A stretch of DNA of 64,000 nt from Planktophila turicensis (GTDB lineage: Bacteria > Actinomycetota > Actinomycetes > Nanopelagicales > Nanopelagicaceae), in assembly GCA_965234405.1 (NCBI GenBank), contig OZ248346.1, one strand, 5' to 3'. Shown here piece by piece: positions 1 through 8,651 of the stretch (positions are counted from its first letter, which is position 1; each line of letters starts with the position of its first letter). A program made the translations under genes and the position numbers. Below the pieces are notes generated by a model, which saw only the letters and a program-made list of their open reading frames with translations, was not told where the DNA came from and searched no databases.

Positions 1-942
1 TTGTCCTACTGGAGAGACAACTGCGGCAGTACCGCATGCAAAGATTTCAGAGATATCTCCAGATGTAACGCCTTCGCGCCAATCATCGATAGAGAGCATG
101 ACTTCTTCGGTCTTGTAGCCAAGATCTTTAGCCACAGACAAGATTGAGTCGCGAGTAATTCCGGGAAGAAGAGTTCCGGTTAGCTTTGGAGTGATGACAG
201 TTGCATCAGCGCCCTTGCCCTTTACGAAGTAAAGGTTCATGCCGCCCATCTCTTCAATCCATTTGCGTTCTTTTGCATCGATCCAGACCACTTGATCGCA
301 GCCTTCTTTAGCGGCAGCCTTCTGTGCAACGAGTGAAGCTGCGTAGTTTCCACCGCACTTTGCTTCACCTGTTCCGCCTTGTGCTGCGCGAACATATTCT
401 GTTGAGATCCAGACAGAGACAGCCTTTGATGGATCAAAGTAAGCACCCGCTGGGGTTGCAATAAGAAGGTAGGTCGCCTTATTTGTTGGGCGAACTCCAA
501 GACCAACTTCGGTAGCAATCATGAATGGGCGAATGTAGAGCGCTTCGCCCACTTTTCCTGGAGTCCAACCTGCATCTTGCTTAACAAGTGCATGAACGGT
601 TTCAAGGAATAACTCTTCTGGCATTTCAGGAAGCGCCAGGCGCTGCGCAGAACGTGCAAAGCGTCGAGCATTTGCTTCAGGACGGAAGAGTGCAATACCT
701 CCATCAGGTTGACGGTATGCCTTCATTCCTTCAAAGATTTCTTGACCGTAATGAAAAACAGCAGTTGCAGGATCCAAAGTAATTGGGCCGTAAGGCTTTA
801 ACTCTGGCTCTTCCCAGCCACCAGCTTCAGTCCACTCGCAGACGACCATATGGTCGGTGTAATACTTTCCAAAACCACAGTTAGCGACCTTTTCTTCGCG
901 CTCTGCCGTTGGAACTGCATGTGGATTGAGAGTGATTTTCAT
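1..942 (-). CDS. ilvE: Branched-chain amino acid aminotransferase (C-terminus cut by window edge)
   Basis: Class IV PLP aminotransferase that interconverts Leu/Ile/Val and their 2-keto acids, using glutamate or 2-oxoglutarate; the last step of the pathway. Translating the minus strand from ATG at 942 gives 314 codons with no stop, so the C-terminal part lies outside the window. The KCGGNYAASL motif matches the PLP-lysine segment of BCATs (KxGGNY), with the lysine at residue 195; a GGMNLYFV segment and GTLLPGITRDSIL follow as in the family. The ATG directly abuts the leuB stop codon, so it is the distal gene of the ilvB operon and is probably translationally coupled. Confidence 0.95.
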   Translation of the reverse strand, partial: MKITLNPHAVPTAEREEKVANCGFGKYYTDHMVVCEWTEAGGWEEPELKPYGPITLDPATAVFHYGQEIFEGMKAYRQPDGGIALFRPEANARRFARSAQRLALPEMPEELFLETVHALVKQDAGWTPGKVGEALYIRPFMIATEVGLGVRPTNKATYLLIATPAGAYFDPSKAVSVWISTEYVRAAQGGTGEAKCGGNYAASLVAQKAAAKEGCDQVVWIDAKERKWIEEMGGMNLYFVKGKGADATVITPKLTGTLLPGITRDSILSVAKDLGYKTEEVMLSIDDWREGVTSGDISEIFACGTAAVVSPVGQ

Positions 943-1983
943 TTACTTCACCAATTCTGCTAACGCTGAACCGATTTCGGTTGTGCCACGCTTTGAATCA
1001 CCGCGTGAGAGTAGGTCAGTAGCAACTGCTTTTTCTACATCGCGTGCTGCATCAGCTAGCCCAAGGTGATCCAACATCATCGCAACAGACATTACTGTCG
1101 CAGTTGGGTCAGCCAAGTTCTTGCCAGCAATATCTGGAGCCGAACCGTGTACTGGTTCGAACATTGATGGGAATTTACCTTTTGGATTGATATTGCCTGA
1201 AGCTGCAAGTCCAATACCGCCACAGATAGCAGCAGCAATGTCAGTCAAGATATCTCCGAAAAGGTTATCTGTTACAACGACATCAAAACGCTCTGGGTTA
1301 GTTACGAAGAACATTGAAGCTGCATCGACGTGCAAGTAATCAGTAGTAATGCCTGGGTACTCCTTAGCGACTTCGTTAAAGGTACGAGTCCATAATCCAC
1401 CTGCACGAGTAAGAACGTTGTTCTTATGTACAAGTGTGAGCTTCTTGCGATCGCGAGCTGATGCGCGAACAAATGCATCACGGATTACGCGCTCAGCACC
1501 ACGACGAGTGTTGAGTGATTCCTCCGTTGCAATTTCAGCGTCAGTGCCTTCGGCAAGAACTCCGCCTGCACCAACGTATGGGCCTTCAGTTCCTTCGCGA
1601 ACAACGACGAAATCGATTGGCGCCTTGGTAGCAAGTGGCCCTGTCACACCAGGCATCAACTTCGCTGGGCGAAGGTTGATGTAGTGATCAAAGGCGAAGC
1701 GGAGCTTGAGAAGTAATCCACGTTCGAGAACGCCGCTTGGAACTGTTGGGTCCCCCACTGCGCCGAGCAAGATGACATCTGACTTAGCGAGCTCTGCAAG
1801 AACTGAATCAGGAAGAACTTCGCCCGTGCGATGCCAGTAACCAGCACCTAGGTCGTAGTGAGTCTTATTAAATGTCACGCCGTATTTAGCGGCAACGACA
1901 TCAAGAACCTTAAGACCTTCTCCTACAACTTCGGTGCCAATACCGTCGCCTGGAATAACTGCAAGATTGATTGTTCGTGACAT
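943..1983 (-). CDS. leuB: 3-isopropylmalate dehydrogenase
   Basis: Oxidative decarboxylation of 3-isopropylmalate to 2-oxoisocaproate with NAD, in cytosolic leucine synthesis. The 346-aa length is normal. GDGIGTE near residues 12-18 opens the isocitrate/isopropylmalate dehydrogenase fold; the metal-binding region is TDNLFGDILTD, followed by EPVHGSAPDIAGK, which contacts NAD. The start ATG overlaps the serA stop by one base (TAATG), so it is coupled to serA. It is the only leucine-specific gene in the operon; leuA and leuCD are not in the window. Confidence 0.96.
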   Translation of the reverse strand: MSRTINLAVIPGDGIGTEVVGEGLKVLDVVAAKYGVTFNKTHYDLGAGYWHRTGEVLPDSVLAELAKSDVILLGAVGDPTVPSGVLERGLLLKLRFAFDHYINLRPAKLMPGVTGPLATKAPIDFVVVREGTEGPYVGAGGVLAEGTDAEIATEESLNTRRGAERVIRDAFVRASARDRKKLTLVHKNNVLTRAGGLWTRTFNEVAKEYPGITTDYLHVDAASMFFVTNPERFDVVVTDNLFGDILTDIAAAICGGIGLAASGNINPKGKFPSMFEPVHGSAPDIAGKNLADPTATVMSVAMMLDHLGLADAARDVEKAVATDLLSRGDSKRGTTEIGSALAELVK

Positions 1984-3575
1984 TAGTTCACCAATGTCAC
2001 TGAACGTACGAGATCTGCACCGATTTCCTTCTTGAGCGATTCAGTAACTGCATCCGTGACAGCTGAATCAACGGTAAGTGCCATGAGAGCGCTTCCGCCT
2101 GCTGATTCGCGAGCAACCTGCATTCCTGCAATGTTGATCTTTGCAGTTCCTAGTGCATTTCCGACTGCACCTACAACACCTGGCTTATCTGCATAACGCA
2201 AGAACAAGAGGTTATCCGTTGGTGGAAGATCGAGATCGAAGTTATCAATTGCAATAATCTTTTCAACCTTACGGATGCCCATCAAAGTTCCATCAACCTT
2301 GACTGACTTTCCATTTGAAAGCGCTGCATGCAATGAAATCATGCTGCGGTATTCAGGGCTATCAGGTGTTGTTGTAACAGTTGATGTAAGTCCGCGCTCT
2401 GATGCAAGACCAGGTGCGTTGACGTAGCTAACAGATTCGATTCCTGCAGCGACGAGTGCGCCCTTAAGCGCGCTGATTGCTAGAACTGATGAATCATGTC
2501 CAGAGATATCGCCCTTGACTGTGATCTCCATTGAGACAGGAGTCTCGCCAGCGATTGCAGCGGCAATCTGTGCCATCTTCTCAACAAGTGGAAGTGATGG
2601 ACGGATCTCATCGTGGATTGCTCCACCCTTAACGTTGACCGCATCTGGTACCAATTCGCCAGCGAGTGCCTTGCGAACTGAAACAGCAACGGCGATACCT
2701 GCGCGCTCCTGTGCTTCATCAGTTGAAGCGCCAAGGTGGGGCGTAGCAACAACTTGATCAAGCTGGAACAAAGGTGAATCCGTGCATGGTTCGGTGACAT
2801 AAACATCAAGTCCAGCGCCTGCAACGCGACCTTCGACGATTGCGTCGTAGAGAGCTGCTTCATCAAGTACTCCACCGCGTGCGGCATTGATGATGCGAAC
2901 TTCCTTCTTAACCTTCTTGAGCGCCTCGACGCCAATGAGGTTTGCAGTCTCTTTGGTCTTTGGAAGGTGAATGGTGATGAAGTCAGAGCGCTTCAAGAGT
3001 TCATCGAGTTCAACGAGTTCGACTCCAAGTTGCGCAGCCTTAGCTGGCTGTAGGTATGGATCGTATGCAACAACATTCATACCGAATGCCTGCATGCGAT
3101 GAGCAACCAACTGACCAATGCGACCAAAACCAACTACACCGAGAGTCTTCTCGAAGAGTTCAGCGCCTGTGTACTTAGAGCGCGCCCACTTTCCATTCTT
3201 AAGTGCAGCGTGCGCTGGTGAGATAAAACGCGCTGAAGCAAGAAGCAGAGAGATTGCTAGCTCTGCGGCAGAAACGATATTTGATGTTGGTGCATTAACA
3301 ACCATGACTCCTGCTGCAGTTGCAGCTGGAATATCAACGTTATCGAGACCAACACCTGCGCGAGCAATGACCTTAAGGCCCTTTGCTGCAGCAATCGCTT
3401 CCGCATCCATCTTGGTTGCAGAACGAATCAGAACAGCGTCAACGCCTGCACCGAGGGCAGCTAGAAGTTCTGGACGGTTTGCACCATCGCAGTTACGAAC
3501 TTCAAAGTCAGGACCTAGAGCATCGAGCGTTGCAGCGCTGAGTTCTTCAGCAATCAGAACGACGGGTTTAGCCAC
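1983..3575 (-). CDS. serA: D-3-phosphoglycerate dehydrogenase
   Basis: First committed step of serine synthesis: 3-phosphoglycerate to 3-phosphohydroxypyruvate with NAD. The protein is a long type-I form (530 aa). It has a Rossmann motif GVVGFGRIGQ, catalytic-region motifs INAARGG and ATPHLGAST, an intervening allosteric substrate-binding domain, and a C-terminal ACT domain (LRYADKPGVVGAVGNALG onward). I chose the GTG at 3575: it is preceded by AGGA at good spacing and gives MAKPVVLIAEEL, the usual family N-terminus. An upstream ATG at 3602 would add nine residues and overlap ilvC by 35 bp. With GTG the overlap is 8 bp. Its presence in an ilv operon couples Ser and branched-chain synthesis. 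Confidence 0.94.
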   Translation of the reverse strand: MAKPVVLIAEELSAATLDALGPDFEVRNCDGANRPELLAALGAGVDAVLIRSATKMDAEAIAAAKGLKVIARAGVGLDNVDIPAATAAGVMVVNAPTSNIVSAAELAISLLLASARFISPAHAALKNGKWARSKYTGAELFEKTLGVVGFGRIGQLVAHRMQAFGMNVVAYDPYLQPAKAAQLGVELVELDELLKRSDFITIHLPKTKETANLIGVEALKKVKKEVRIINAARGGVLDEAALYDAIVEGRVAGAGLDVYVTEPCTDSPLFQLDQVVATPHLGASTDEAQERAGIAVAVSVRKALAGELVPDAVNVKGGAIHDEIRPSLPLVEKMAQIAAAIAGETPVSMEITVKGDISGHDSSVLAISALKGALVAAGIESVSYVNAPGLASERGLTSTVTTTPDSPEYRSMISLHAALSNGKSVKVDGTLMGIRKVEKIIAIDNFDLDLPPTDNLLFLRYADKPGVVGAVGNALGTAKINIAGMQVARESAGGSALMALTVDSAVTDAVTESLKKEIGADLVRSVTLVN

Positions 3576-4602
3576 GCGCTGCACTTCCTTCTTTGTAATC
3601 ATCCTTGTTGGTGTTCTTCATCCAGCTAAACATCTTGCGGAGTTCGCGACCAACGGTCTCGATTGGGTGTGATTCACCCTTTGCGCGAAGTGCTGAGAAT
3701 TCCTTTGCACCGCTCTCGAGGTCATCGACGAAACGCTTTGCAAATGCACCAGATTGAATATCAGCGAGAACTGCCTTCATGTTCTCCTTCACGTGTGGAT
3801 CGATAACACGTGGACCTGATACGTAGTCACCGAATTCAGCAGTGTCAGATACTGACCAGCGCTGCTTTGCGATTCCACCTTCGTACATGAGGTCAACGAT
3901 TAACTTAAGTTCGTGCAAGCACTCGAAGTAAGCAACTTCTGGCTGGTAACCAGCTTCAACCAAAGTTTCGAAGCCGTACATAACCAACTGTGATGCTCCA
4001 CCACAGAGAACTGACTGCTCACCGAACAAGTCTGTTTCTGTCTCTTCTGTAAATGTTGTGAGGATTCCGCCTGCGCGAAGTCCGCCGATTGCCTTTGCAT
4101 ATGAAAGAGTCAATGGCCACGCGTTATTTGTTGCATCTTGTTCTACTGCAACGATTACTGGAACTCCACGACCTGCTGCGTACTCGCGACGAACCAAGTG
4201 TCCTGGACCCTTTGGCGCGACCATACATACATCGACATCAGCAGATGGCTTGATGTAACCGAAACGGATATTGAAACCGTGACCGAAGAAGAGAGCATCG
4301 CCCTTTTCAAGGTTAGGCAAGATTGATTCTGTGTAGATGTGGCGCTGCAAGTGATCTGGAGCCAAGATCATGATGACGTTAGCTTCCTTGACTGCATCCG
4401 CTACTGAAGTAACGCGGAGACCTTCTGCCTCTGCCTTTGCACGTGAAGGTGAACCTTCCTTAAGACCAACGCGAACATCAACACCTGAGTCGCGGAGGTT
4501 CAGTGCATGTGCATGGCCTTGTGAGCCGTAACCGATGATCGCGACCTTGCGACCCTGGATGATTGATAGATCTGCATCCTCTTCGTGATACATCGTTGCC
4601 AC
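3568..4602 (-). CDS. ilvC: Ketol-acid reductoisomerase, class I
   Basis: NADPH- and Mg-dependent isomeroreduction of acetolactate and acetohydroxybutyrate. At 344 aa it has the short class I length. GYGSQGHAHALNLRDSG is the dinucleotide-binding loop, MVAPKGPGHLVRREY is a family signature, and the acidic metal ligands lie in the ETETDLFGEQ region. The start is GTG at 4602, supported by AGGAG seven bases upstream. It follows ilvN after 27 bp and overlaps serA. Confidence 0.96.
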   Translation of the reverse strand: MATMYHEEDADLSIIQGRKVAIIGYGSQGHAHALNLRDSGVDVRVGLKEGSPSRAKAEAEGLRVTSVADAVKEANVIMILAPDHLQRHIYTESILPNLEKGDALFFGHGFNIRFGYIKPSADVDVCMVAPKGPGHLVRREYAAGRGVPVIVAVEQDATNNAWPLTLSYAKAIGGLRAGGILTTFTEETETDLFGEQSVLCGGASQLVMYGFETLVEAGYQPEVAYFECLHELKLIVDLMYEGGIAKQRWSVSDTAEFGDYVSGPRVIDPHVKENMKAVLADIQSGAFAKRFVDDLESGAKEFSALRAKGESHPIETVGRELRKMFSWMKNTNKDDYKEGSAARG

Positions 4603-4629
4603 GGTATTTCTCCTTTTGTAGTTTCTTGC

Positions 4630-4923
4630 TTAGTTTTGATAGTCAGGTTGTGTGTCGTGAACTTCTTTTGCCTTAGCGGTTACATCCTTGATGGAAATAA
4701 CGCTGACGAGCTTGTCGAGCTGAGCAATTACTTGCTCGAGAGAGTGGCCTTCTACAGCTACTCCAATGATCATCTTCGAGATTGATGAATCTTCAGTGGG
4801 TCCAACATTGAGGGTTTCGATGTTGAATGCGCGGCGGGAAAAGAGGCCTGCAACGCGGGCTAGAACGCCTGGTTCGTTCTCGACGAGAACTTCAAGAGTG
4901 TGTTGACGGCGATTAGTAGTCAT
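4630..4923 (-). CDS. ilvN: Acetolactate synthase small regulatory subunit, short form (ACT domain only)
   Basis: Regulatory partner of IlvB that confers valine feedback inhibition. The 97 residues make one ACT domain (HTLEVLVENEPGVLARVAGLFSRR at the N-terminus). The C-terminal ALS_ss_C domain of the usual ~160-170 aa actinobacterial subunit is absent. Only 27 bp separate its stop from ilvC, so no detached second half is hidden there. The length resembles E. coli IlvN (about 96 aa). The start overlaps the ilvB stop by one base (TAATG). Confidence 0.92.
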   Translation of the reverse strand: MTTNRRQHTLEVLVENEPGVLARVAGLFSRRAFNIETLNVGPTEDSSISKMIIGVAVEGHSLEQVIAQLDKLVSVISIKDVTAKAKEVHDTQPDYQN

Positions 4924-6686
4924 TAGAGCTCCTGTGAATCCCAGTCAGGCGCTGTAGCGCGGGCGATCATGATCTCGTCATTCGATGTTCCGGCAGCGAC
5001 CATTGGCCAGACCATGGCATCGCGATGAACACGGAAATCAACCACAACTGGCTGGTCGTTGATAGACATCGCTTTCTCGATTGTCTTATCCAAATCTTCT
5101 GGGCGTTCGCATGAAAGACCAACACAGCCCATTGATTCTGCAAGCATTGGGAAGTTAGGAACGCGCTTTGATTCGAGTGAAGTATTTGAATAACGACCTT
5201 CGTAGAACAAGGTCTGCCATTGGCGAACCATTCCGAGTGATTCGTTATTGATAATTGCAACCTTGATAGGAATATTGTTCAGTGCGCAGGTAACTAACTC
5301 TTGGTTAGTCATCTGGAAGCAACCATCGCCATCGATAGCCCAGACAGTTGTGTCTGGTGCGCCAACTTTTGCGCCCATCGCTGCAGGTACGCCATAACCC
5401 ATAGTTCCGGCTCCACCTGAGTTGAGCCATGTACGTGGGTGTTCGTATGAAATAAATTGTGAAGCCCACATCTGATGCTGACCAACGCCTGAAGTAAAGA
5501 TTGTGTCAGTTCCGGAAATCTTTCCGATGCGCTCGATAACGTGCTGAGGTGAGAGCGAACCATCTTCAGGTAAGTCATAACCCAATGGGTATGTAGATTT
5601 CAATGAATTCATCTGACGCAACCATGTTGTGAGATCAGGTTGGTTCTTTGCAAGGGCTGCCTTCAGCGCAGGAATAAGTGCAGAGATTGTTTCTTTTACA
5701 TCGCCGACAACAGCTACATCTGCAAAGCGGTTCTTACCGATTTCAGCAGGGTCGATATCTGCATGAAGAATCTTTGCATTGGGAGCAAATGTTGAAAGCT
5801 TTCCAGTTACGCGATCATCAAAACGAGCGCCTAAAGTGATTAATAAATCAGCCTTTTGCAGCGCTGTCACAGCAGCAACCGTTCCGTGCATTCCTGGCAT
5901 GCCCATATGCAATGGATGTGAATCAGGGAATGCGCCACGTGCCATAAGAGTTGTGACTACTGGTGCACCGAGAAGTTCGACGAGTTGGCGAAGTTCTGCA
6001 GAAGCATTCGCCTTGATAACTCCCCCACCAACATAGAAGACAGGCTTCGATGATTGCGCGATAAGAGCTGCAGCATCAGAAATTGCCTGAGCATCAGGAG
6101 TTGTCTTTGGGTTATATCCAGCAAGCTTGATAGAAGTTGGCCAATTAAATGTGGTCATCTTCTGCAGAGCATCTTTTGCAACGTCAACGAGAACTGGGCC
6201 AGGTCGACCAGTTGTTGCGATGTGGAAAGCTTCAGCGATAACACCCGGGATTTGCGCAGGATCAGTTACTAAGTAATTGTGCTTCGTAAATGGCATTGTG
6301 ATGCCGCGAATATCTGCCTCTTGAAATGCATCGGTACCGATTGCAGCAGATGGAACCTGGCCAGTGATGGCAACGAGTGGAACAGAGTCCATCGCTGCAT
6401 CCATAAGAGGTGTAACAAGGTTGGTTGCACCTGGACCGGAAGTTGCAATACAAACTCCTGCACGGCCAGTCACTTGTGCATATCCAGTTGCTGCGTGTCC
6501 TGCGCCTTGTTCGTGGCGAACCAAGATGTGGCGGATTGTTGAATCAAAGATTGGATCGTAAGCAGGAAGAATTGCGCCACCTGGAAGTCCAAACATCACA
6601 TCTACGCCGGCTGCTTCAAGGCTTTTCACCAATGAAGTAGCTCCTGTCATTTCTGTGCCGTTCGCTGTTGGAACGTGTTTCGCCAT
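4923..6686 (-). CDS. ilvB: Acetolactate synthase large catalytic subunit
   Basis: ThDP-dependent condensation of two pyruvates, or pyruvate plus 2-oxobutyrate; entry step of Val/Ile/Leu synthesis. The 587 aa hold the N-terminal PYR domain with the catalytic glutamate in VRHEQGAGHAATGYA, a central FAD/nucleotide domain, and the C-terminal PP domain with the ThDP-Mg motif GDGCFQMTNQEL...NN. The start ATG at 6686 has AGGAG at good spacing. It is the first structural gene after the leader/attenuator region (6745-6875), so its expression is probably set by charged branched-chain tRNA levels. Confidence 0.96.
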   Translation of the reverse strand: MAKHVPTANGTEMTGATSLVKSLEAAGVDVMFGLPGGAILPAYDPIFDSTIRHILVRHEQGAGHAATGYAQVTGRAGVCIATSGPGATNLVTPLMDAAMDSVPLVAITGQVPSAAIGTDAFQEADIRGITMPFTKHNYLVTDPAQIPGVIAEAFHIATTGRPGPVLVDVAKDALQKMTTFNWPTSIKLAGYNPKTTPDAQAISDAAALIAQSSKPVFYVGGGVIKANASAELRQLVELLGAPVVTTLMARGAFPDSHPLHMGMPGMHGTVAAVTALQKADLLITLGARFDDRVTGKLSTFAPNAKILHADIDPAEIGKNRFADVAVVGDVKETISALIPALKAALAKNQPDLTTWLRQMNSLKSTYPLGYDLPEDGSLSPQHVIERIGKISGTDTIFTSGVGQHQMWASQFISYEHPRTWLNSGGAGTMGYGVPAAMGAKVGAPDTTVWAIDGDGCFQMTNQELVTCALNNIPIKVAIINNESLGMVRQWQTLFYEGRYSNTSLESKRVPNFPMLAESMGCVGLSCERPEDLDKTIEKAMSINDQPVVVDFRVHRDAMVWPMVAAGTSNDEIMIARATAPDWDSQEL

Positions 6687-6744
6687 CTTCTTGCTCCTTT
6701 CTCTCTCGTATCTGCCGACCTTGCTGTTAATACTTTCTTAAATG

Positions 6745-6792
6745 AAAAAACCCTCAGATATCTGAGGGCGCGCGTGACTTGGAGGCACGCGC
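6745..6792 (-). terminator. Attenuator terminator and preceding hairpin of the ilv operon leader
   Basis: On the minus strand the palindrome CCCTCAGATATCTGAGGG (6751-6768) is followed by six T residues (6745-6750), an intrinsic terminator about 60 bp before the ilvB start. Just upstream, GCGCGTG and CACGCGC (6786-6792 and 6770-6776) form a 7-bp stem. The same CACGCGC also occurs in the leader peptide codons (about 6823-6829), so alternative pairing of the GCGCGTG segment is possible. I could not identify a clear antiterminator that invades the terminator stem itself. Confidence 0.8.
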
Positions 6793-6839
6793 TATCGAAT
6801 CACCACCACTGAAACTACTGAAGCGCGTGTTGAAGTCAT
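6792..6839 (-). CDS. ilv operon leader peptide (15 aa, Val/Ile-rich)
   Basis: Short ORF MTSTRASVVSVVVIR ending in TAG, located directly upstream of a terminator hairpin and ilvB. Six of 15 codons are Val or Ile, clustered VV-S-VVV-I, as expected of a peptide that senses charged tRNA-Val/Ile. Such leader peptides are known upstream of ilvB in other actinobacteria such as Corynebacterium. Its ATG sits at the position predicted for the transcription start, so it may be translated from a leaderless mRNA. It was too short for ordinary gene calling. Confidence 0.82.
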   Translation of the reverse strand: MTSTRASVVSVVVIR

Positions 6840-6845
6840 GCCCTT

Positions 6846-6875
6846 ATTCTCCAACGGGGCAGGGCTATGCGTCAA
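6846..6875 (-). promoter_or_regulatory. Predicted ilv operon promoter
   Basis: On the minus strand TTGACG (6870-6875) and GAGAAT (6846-6851) are separated by 18 bp. The -10 element ends six bases before the leader-peptide ATG at 6839, placing the start site on or next to that A. The call is by pattern only; the -10 matches the TATAAT consensus at four of six positions. Confidence 0.6.
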
Positions 6876-6908
6876 GAGATGAGATGAACGTCTCAATAAG
6901 TGAAACTA

Positions 6909-8582
6909 CTAGTCGCAGACAGCGCCCTTAGATGCTGAGCCGACGAGCTTTGAATACTTATTGAGAACGCCACGGGAGTACTTGTGAGGCAGCGGCTTCC
7001 AGCCAACCTTGCGGGCTTCGAGTTCGGCTGGGTCTACCAAGAGATCCAATGTGCGATTTGGGATATTGATACGTACGCGATCGCCATCCTTGATGAATGC
7101 AATCGGTCCCCCATCAACAGCTTCAGGTGCAACGTGTCCAACACAGAGACCTGTTGAACCACCAGAGAAGCGACCGTCTGTAAGGAGAAGAGTTGTCTTC
7201 CCTAGACCAGCACCTTTAATTGCACCGGTAATCATCAACATCTCGCGCATACCTGGTCCACCCTTCGGACCTTCGTAGCGAATAACAACAACATCTCCAG
7301 CTTGGATGGTTCCGTTCTCGAGCGCTTCCATCGCTGCTTGTTCGCGTTCGAAGACACGGGCAGGACCTTCAAATGATTCGATTCCGATTCCGGCTGTCTT
7401 ACATACAGCACCTTCTGTAGCAAGTGTTCCACCAAGAATTGTGATTCCAATATCTGTCGACATCGGTTTATCAACTGGGAAGAGAACGCTTCCGTCGGCA
7501 AGTGGAGGATTAATGTCGGCCAAGTTTTCGGCCATTGTCTTGCCAGTAACTGTGAGGCAATCTCCGTGTAGATAACCAGCATCGAGAAGAATGCGAAGAA
7601 CTACAGGGATTCCGCCAACACGATCGACATCTGTCATGACATATTTTCCGAAAGGCTTGAGGTCACCCAGTAGTGGGACCTTTGAGCCAATGCGATGGAA
7701 ATCTTCGAGGGTCAGGTCAACTTCTGCTTCATGTGCAATTGCAAGCAAGTGCAGAACTGCGTTGGTTGAACCACCGAGAGCCATCAAGATGGTGATGGCA
7801 TTTTCAAATGCCTTCTTGGTCAAGATATCGCGGGTAGTAATTCCCTTTGCAATCAGATTAACGACTGCAGCACCTGCTTGTTCAGCATAAGCATCGCGAC
7901 GACGATCAACAGCAGGAGGGGCCGCAGATCCTGGAAGTGAAAGTCCGATAGCTTCAGCGATACTTGCCATGGTGTTAGCGGTGTACATACCGCCACATGC
8001 ACCTTCGCCTGGGCAGATAGCTTTTTCAATCTGGTCAACGCGATCTTTTGTAATCAATCCGCGAGCACATGCACCGACTGCTTCAAAGGCATCGATGATG
8101 GTGACATCTTTGCCATCAACTTGGCCAGGAAGAGTAGAACCTGCATATACAAATACTGATGCAACATCGATTCGAGCTGCTGCCATCATCATTCCTGGAA
8201 GTGATTTATCGCAACCAGCAAAAGTGACCATGCCATCGAGGCGTTCTGCCTGCATCACGGTTTCAACTGAGTCTGCAATTACTTCGCGTGAAACGAGTGA
8301 GAAGTGCATACCTTCGTGGCCCATTGAAATTCCATCAGAGACAGAGATGGTTCCGAATTGCATTGGAAAACCACCAGCGTCGAGTACACCCTTCTTTGAT
8401 GCCTTAGCGAGACGATCAAGAGAGAGATTGCATGGTGTGATTTCATTCCATGAAGATGCAATACCGATCTGTGGCTTAACCCAATCTTCATCGCCCATGC
8501 CTACTGCGCGAAGCATTCCGCGTGCTGGTGCGCGCTCTAATCCATCGGTTACGAGTCCAGAACGTGGTTTCATCTTCGACAT
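6909..8582 (-). CDS. ilvD: Dihydroxy-acid dehydratase
   Basis: Fe-S dehydratase making the 2-keto acid precursors of Val, Ile and Leu. The 557-aa length is normal; cluster cysteines lie in FAGCDKSLPG and CPGEGACGGMYTANTM, and the C-terminal LLTDGRFSGGSTGLCVGHV motif is typical. No Shine-Dalgarno precedes the ATG at 8582. Instead TAGAAT (8589-8594) lies six bases upstream, which predicts a leaderless transcript. It is upstream of and co-oriented with the ilvB operon but separated by the leader region with its own promoter, so the two are probably distinct units. Confidence 0.96.
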   Translation of the reverse strand: MSKMKPRSGLVTDGLERAPARGMLRAVGMGDEDWVKPQIGIASSWNEITPCNLSLDRLAKASKKGVLDAGGFPMQFGTISVSDGISMGHEGMHFSLVSREVIADSVETVMQAERLDGMVTFAGCDKSLPGMMMAAARIDVASVFVYAGSTLPGQVDGKDVTIIDAFEAVGACARGLITKDRVDQIEKAICPGEGACGGMYTANTMASIAEAIGLSLPGSAAPPAVDRRRDAYAEQAGAAVVNLIAKGITTRDILTKKAFENAITILMALGGSTNAVLHLLAIAHEAEVDLTLEDFHRIGSKVPLLGDLKPFGKYVMTDVDRVGGIPVVLRILLDAGYLHGDCLTVTGKTMAENLADINPPLADGSVLFPVDKPMSTDIGITILGGTLATEGAVCKTAGIGIESFEGPARVFEREQAAMEALENGTIQAGDVVVIRYEGPKGGPGMREMLMITGAIKGAGLGKTTLLLTDGRFSGGSTGLCVGHVAPEAVDGGPIAFIKDGDRVRINIPNRTLDLLVDPAELEARKVGWKPLPHKYSRGVLNKYSKLVGSASKGAVCD

Positions 8583-8651
8583 GAGAGAATTCTATCCTTA
8601 CATAAGCAATTTATGAGAAGCCCAAAAAACAACCATTTAGGAGATACACCC

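Noticed and set aside
7969..8616. Plus-strand 215-aa ORF within ilvD
   Set aside because: Shadow of ilvD, with no ribosome site and no recognisable domain.
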